In this document: piece by piece, positions 6,670 through 7,915 of the stretch
Position numbering within the stretch: the stretch's first letter is position 1
Layout of the letters: each line of letters begins with the position of its first letter
NCBI GenBank assembly: GCA_007136565.1
Contig: SLGS01000077.1
Coordinates: forward strand, 1-7,915
From: Clostridia bacterium
GTDB taxonomy: Bacteria; Bacillota; Sulfobacillia; SLMV01
Length of the DNA stretch: 7,915 nt
Direction: 5' to 3'
The notes under the pieces: model-generated
Seen by the model: only the letters and a program-made list of their open reading frames with translations
Database searches by the model: none
Told to the model about the DNA's origin: nothing
Translations under genes and position numbers: made by a program

Positions 6670-7377
6670 TCACCACACGATCTCCTCCGCCGGTTTTGGG
6701 TTCGCGTTCTCCCGCACCTCTACGATCTCCCCACTGCGCATTCGAAATACTCTATCGCCCATCTCGGCCACGGGTAGATTGTGCGTGATGATGGCGACGG
6801 TGGTGGAGTAGGTCGTGTTTAGCTCGCGAAGTAACGACAGGATACCGATGCCGGTTTCGTAGTCCAATGCCCCCGTGGGTTCGTCGCAAAGGAGGAGTCC
6901 GGGGTTTTTCGCAAGGGCCCTGGCGATGGCTACGCGCTGCTGCTCACCACCCGACATTTGCGAGGGGAAATGTTGCGCCCTCTCCGACAGGCCGACCCTT
7001 TCTAAGACCTCGTCCACGGACAGGGGATTCTTGACCAATTCGGTCGCCAATTCGGCGTTCTCGCGGGCATTGAGGGAGGACATCAGGTTGTAAAGTTGGA
7101 AAACGAAGCCGATCTCGTGCCGACGATACAGGGTGAGTTGGGCTTCATCATAAGTGGCCAGGTCAACTCCCTTGTAGATAACCCTACCCGAGGTTGGAAC
7201 ATCCATTCCCCCGAGTATGTTCAGCAGAGTGCTCTTGCCCGAGCCGCTGGGGCCCACGATGACGACGAACTCACCGTGCTCGATATCGAGTGATACCTCT
7301 CGAAGAGCGTGAACCTCCAGCTCGCCGTGTGGATAGACTTTGCTAACCTCGTCCGCTCGGATGAGTATCTCGCCCAA
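6670..7377 (-). CDS. ABC transporter ATP-binding protein (MacB/LolD-type)
   Basis: This 235-residue ATPase has every expected motif: Walker A GPSGSGKST (42-50), Q-loop FVFQ (Q94), signature MSGGEQQRVAIARALA (141-156), Walker B LLLCDEP with catalytic E166, D-loop ALD (170-172) and the H-loop histidine H199 in IITH. Length and sequence style (KVYPHGELEVHALREVSLDI at the start, LNILGGMDVPTSG after Walker A) match the LolD/MacB-type ATPases that pair with FtsX-like permeases. No permease domain is fused to it. It would power export of a lipid, peptide or drug-like substrate from the cytoplasmic face of the inner membrane. The start is TTG at 7377, supported by GGAGG at 7385-7389, 7 bases upstream. 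It is the first gene of the minus-strand run and is divergent from the alcohol dehydrogenase gene. Confidence 0.93.
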   Translation of the reverse strand: MGEILIRADEVSKVYPHGELEVHALREVSLDIEHGEFVVIVGPSGSGKSTLLNILGGMDVPTSGRVIYKGVDLATYDEAQLTLYRRHEIGFVFQLYNLMSSLNARENAELATELVKNPLSVDEVLERVGLSERAQHFPSQMSGGEQQRVAIARALAKNPGLLLCDEPTGALDYETGIGILSLLRELNTTYSTTVAIITHNLPVAEMGDRVFRMRSGEIVEVRENANPKPAEEIVW

Positions 7378-7471
7378 TTGCCGACCTCCCCCGTTGGATC
7401 CGGCCCGCCACAGGCCTCTTCAGGTCTCGTTCGGTGATTGTTCACCACGGATTCTATATTCCATTTGAGAC

Positions 7472-7495
7472 TTCCTGCCGCAGTCTCGGCAAGAA
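7472..7495 (-). promoter_or_regulatory. 9-bp hairpin in the predicted leader of the ABC ATPase gene
   Basis: On the minus strand TTCTTGCCG pairs with CGGCAGGAA around a 6-base loop (AGACTG): nine pairs with one G-U. It directly abuts the operator-like inverted repeat and would form at the very 5' end of a transcript begun near 7502. The following bases are AGTCTC, not a U-tract, so it looks like a leader or stability hairpin rather than a terminator. Confidence 0.45.
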
Positions 7496-7528
7496 CCGCC
7501 ATCCGGACATTATACCACCGGATGGCGG
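7496..7528. promoter_or_regulatory. Perfect 11-bp inverted repeat, operator-like
   Basis: CCGCCATCCGG (7496-7506) and CCGGATGGCGG (7518-7528) are perfect inverted copies around an 11-base centre, giving a 33-bp dyad with half-sites 22 bp apart, or about two helical turns on one face. It lies between the divergent ABC ATPase and alcohol dehydrogenase genes and encloses a -10 element, so a dimeric repressor bound here would block the promoter. The arms could also pair as an RNA hairpin, but no T-tract follows on either strand. Confidence 0.65.
7509..7517 (-). promoter_or_regulatory. Extended -10 promoter driving the ABC ATPase-adaptor genes
   Basis: The complement of 7517-7509 reads TGGTATAAT, an exact TG-N-TATAAT extended -10. 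The expected start of transcription is near 7502, inside the arm of the inverted repeat, leaving a leader of about 125 bases before the TTG at 7377. The -35 region has no TTGACA-like hexamer, which is usual for this promoter class. Confidence 0.6.
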
Positions 7529-7577
7529 GAGGTTTGAGGCTCGCTTTCGGAAATACACGGAGGTGGAGGGGGTAATA

Positions 7578-7915
7578 ATGATTACGGATTACGTATTTGG
7601 AGGTACGCGAATCGTATTCGGGTCGGGGGTCTCGGGGAACCTGGGGGTTGAACTGGGAGCGTTGGACCTTCGCCGACCGATGGTGGTCACGGATCGAGGC
7701 ATCGTCGACGCCGGTCTACTCCAGGCAACGATGAAGTCCCTGGATGATGCCGGGTTGGATTACCGGGTTTTCTCCGATGTAAGCCCCAATCCTCGAGCCG
7801 AGGAGTCCCTCGAGGCGGCGAAGGTTGCCCTGGATATGCGGGCGGATTGTTTCGTCGCCCTGGGCGGTGGGAGCCCTATAGACGCCGCGAAGGCGGCCGG
7901 TGCGGCCGCCACCAA
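7578..7915 (+). CDS. Iron-containing alcohol dehydrogenase family protein, N-terminal part
   Basis: The ATG at 7578 follows a strong GGAGG (7565-7569) by 8 bases. The 112 codons present continue off the right edge. The N-terminus (YVFGGTRIVFGSGVSGNLG, then MVVTDRGIVDAG) and the dinucleotide-binding motif GGGSPIDAAKAAG at 96-108 are typical of the type III iron-dependent alcohol dehydrogenases, which are usually about 380-400 residues and interconvert alcohols with aldehydes or ketones using NAD(P). The iron-ligand histidines lie in the missing C-terminal part, so metal dependence and substrate cannot be judged. It is divergent from the ABC ATPase gene. No clear plus-strand promoter was found in the 49 bases between the inverted repeat and its start, so the shared palindrome may also influence it. 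Confidence 0.9.
   Translation, partial: MITDYVFGGTRIVFGSGVSGNLGVELGALDLRRPMVVTDRGIVDAGLLQATMKSLDDAGLDYRVFSDVSPNPRAEESLEAAKVALDMRADCFVALGGGSPIDAAKAAGAAAT

Noticed and set aside
7221..7502. Minus-strand 93-codon frame starting at an ATG near the predicted transcript start
   Set aside because: It overlaps the ABC ATPase gene in another frame, has no ribosome binding site at its start and shows no recognisable sequence. A short leader peptide cannot be excluded but is not supported.
7472..7528. Tandem hairpins as an intrinsic terminator
   Set aside because: Neither strand has a T-rich tract after the stems, no gene ends here, and both flanking genes start here and diverge.
1..7915. Mobile elements, CRISPR arrays, tRNA or rRNA genes
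   Set aside because: No transposase or integrase motifs, regularly spaced repeats or recognisable RNA gene sequences were seen on either strand.

Overview
The window is a GC-rich (about 60% by eye) bacterial chromosomal segment that is almost fully coding. It holds six protein genes, two of them cut by the window edges. The bacterial assignment rests on the strong GGAGG ribosome binding sites, the PAS/GGDEF/HD-GYP cyclic-di-GMP signalling protein, the Cache-type membrane sensor and the MacA/MacB-like transporter parts. An iron-type alcohol dehydrogenase and a sensor with a cysteine-bearing PAS domain would suit an anaerobic or redox-responsive lifestyle, but the phylum cannot be read from the sequence. 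No RNA genes, insertion sequences, integrase sites or CRISPR repeats were seen. No stretch without a gene exceeds 300 bases.

Layout. Positions 1-473 (minus) are the N-terminus of a membrane sensor, probably a methyl-accepting chemotaxis protein. A divergent spacer (474 to about 688) with short repeats separates it from a plus-strand tocopherol-cyclase-family gene (689-1789). That gene converges, with only 16 bases between stop codons, on a large minus-strand gene (1806-5249) for a soluble multi-PAS/GAF/GGDEF/HD-GYP protein. Upstream of it on the same strand are a periplasmic adaptor (5395-6618) and an ABC transporter ATPase (6670-7377), spaced like an operon. A 200-base divergent spacer (7378-7577) then precedes an iron-containing alcohol dehydrogenase gene on the plus strand, which runs off the right edge.

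How the parts relate. The ATPase and adaptor would be the energy and periplasmic parts of a MacAB/LolCDE-type exporter, but no FtsX-like permease lies beside them. The PAS/GGDEF/HD-GYP protein probably turns redox, ligand or light cues into cyclic-di-GMP breakdown. It appears to have its own extended -10 promoter, although no clear terminator isolates it from the transporter genes. The tocopherol-cyclase-family protein is the most unusual gene here; its substrate is unknown outside photosynthetic organisms.

The best regulatory signal is at 7496-7528: a perfect 11-bp inverted repeat whose 11-base centre holds an exact extended -10 element (TGGTATAAT) pointing at the transporter genes. It looks like a repressor operator laid over a promoter. 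Three genes appear to start at TTG or GTG placed 7-8 bases after a strong GGAGG, which refines their starts.
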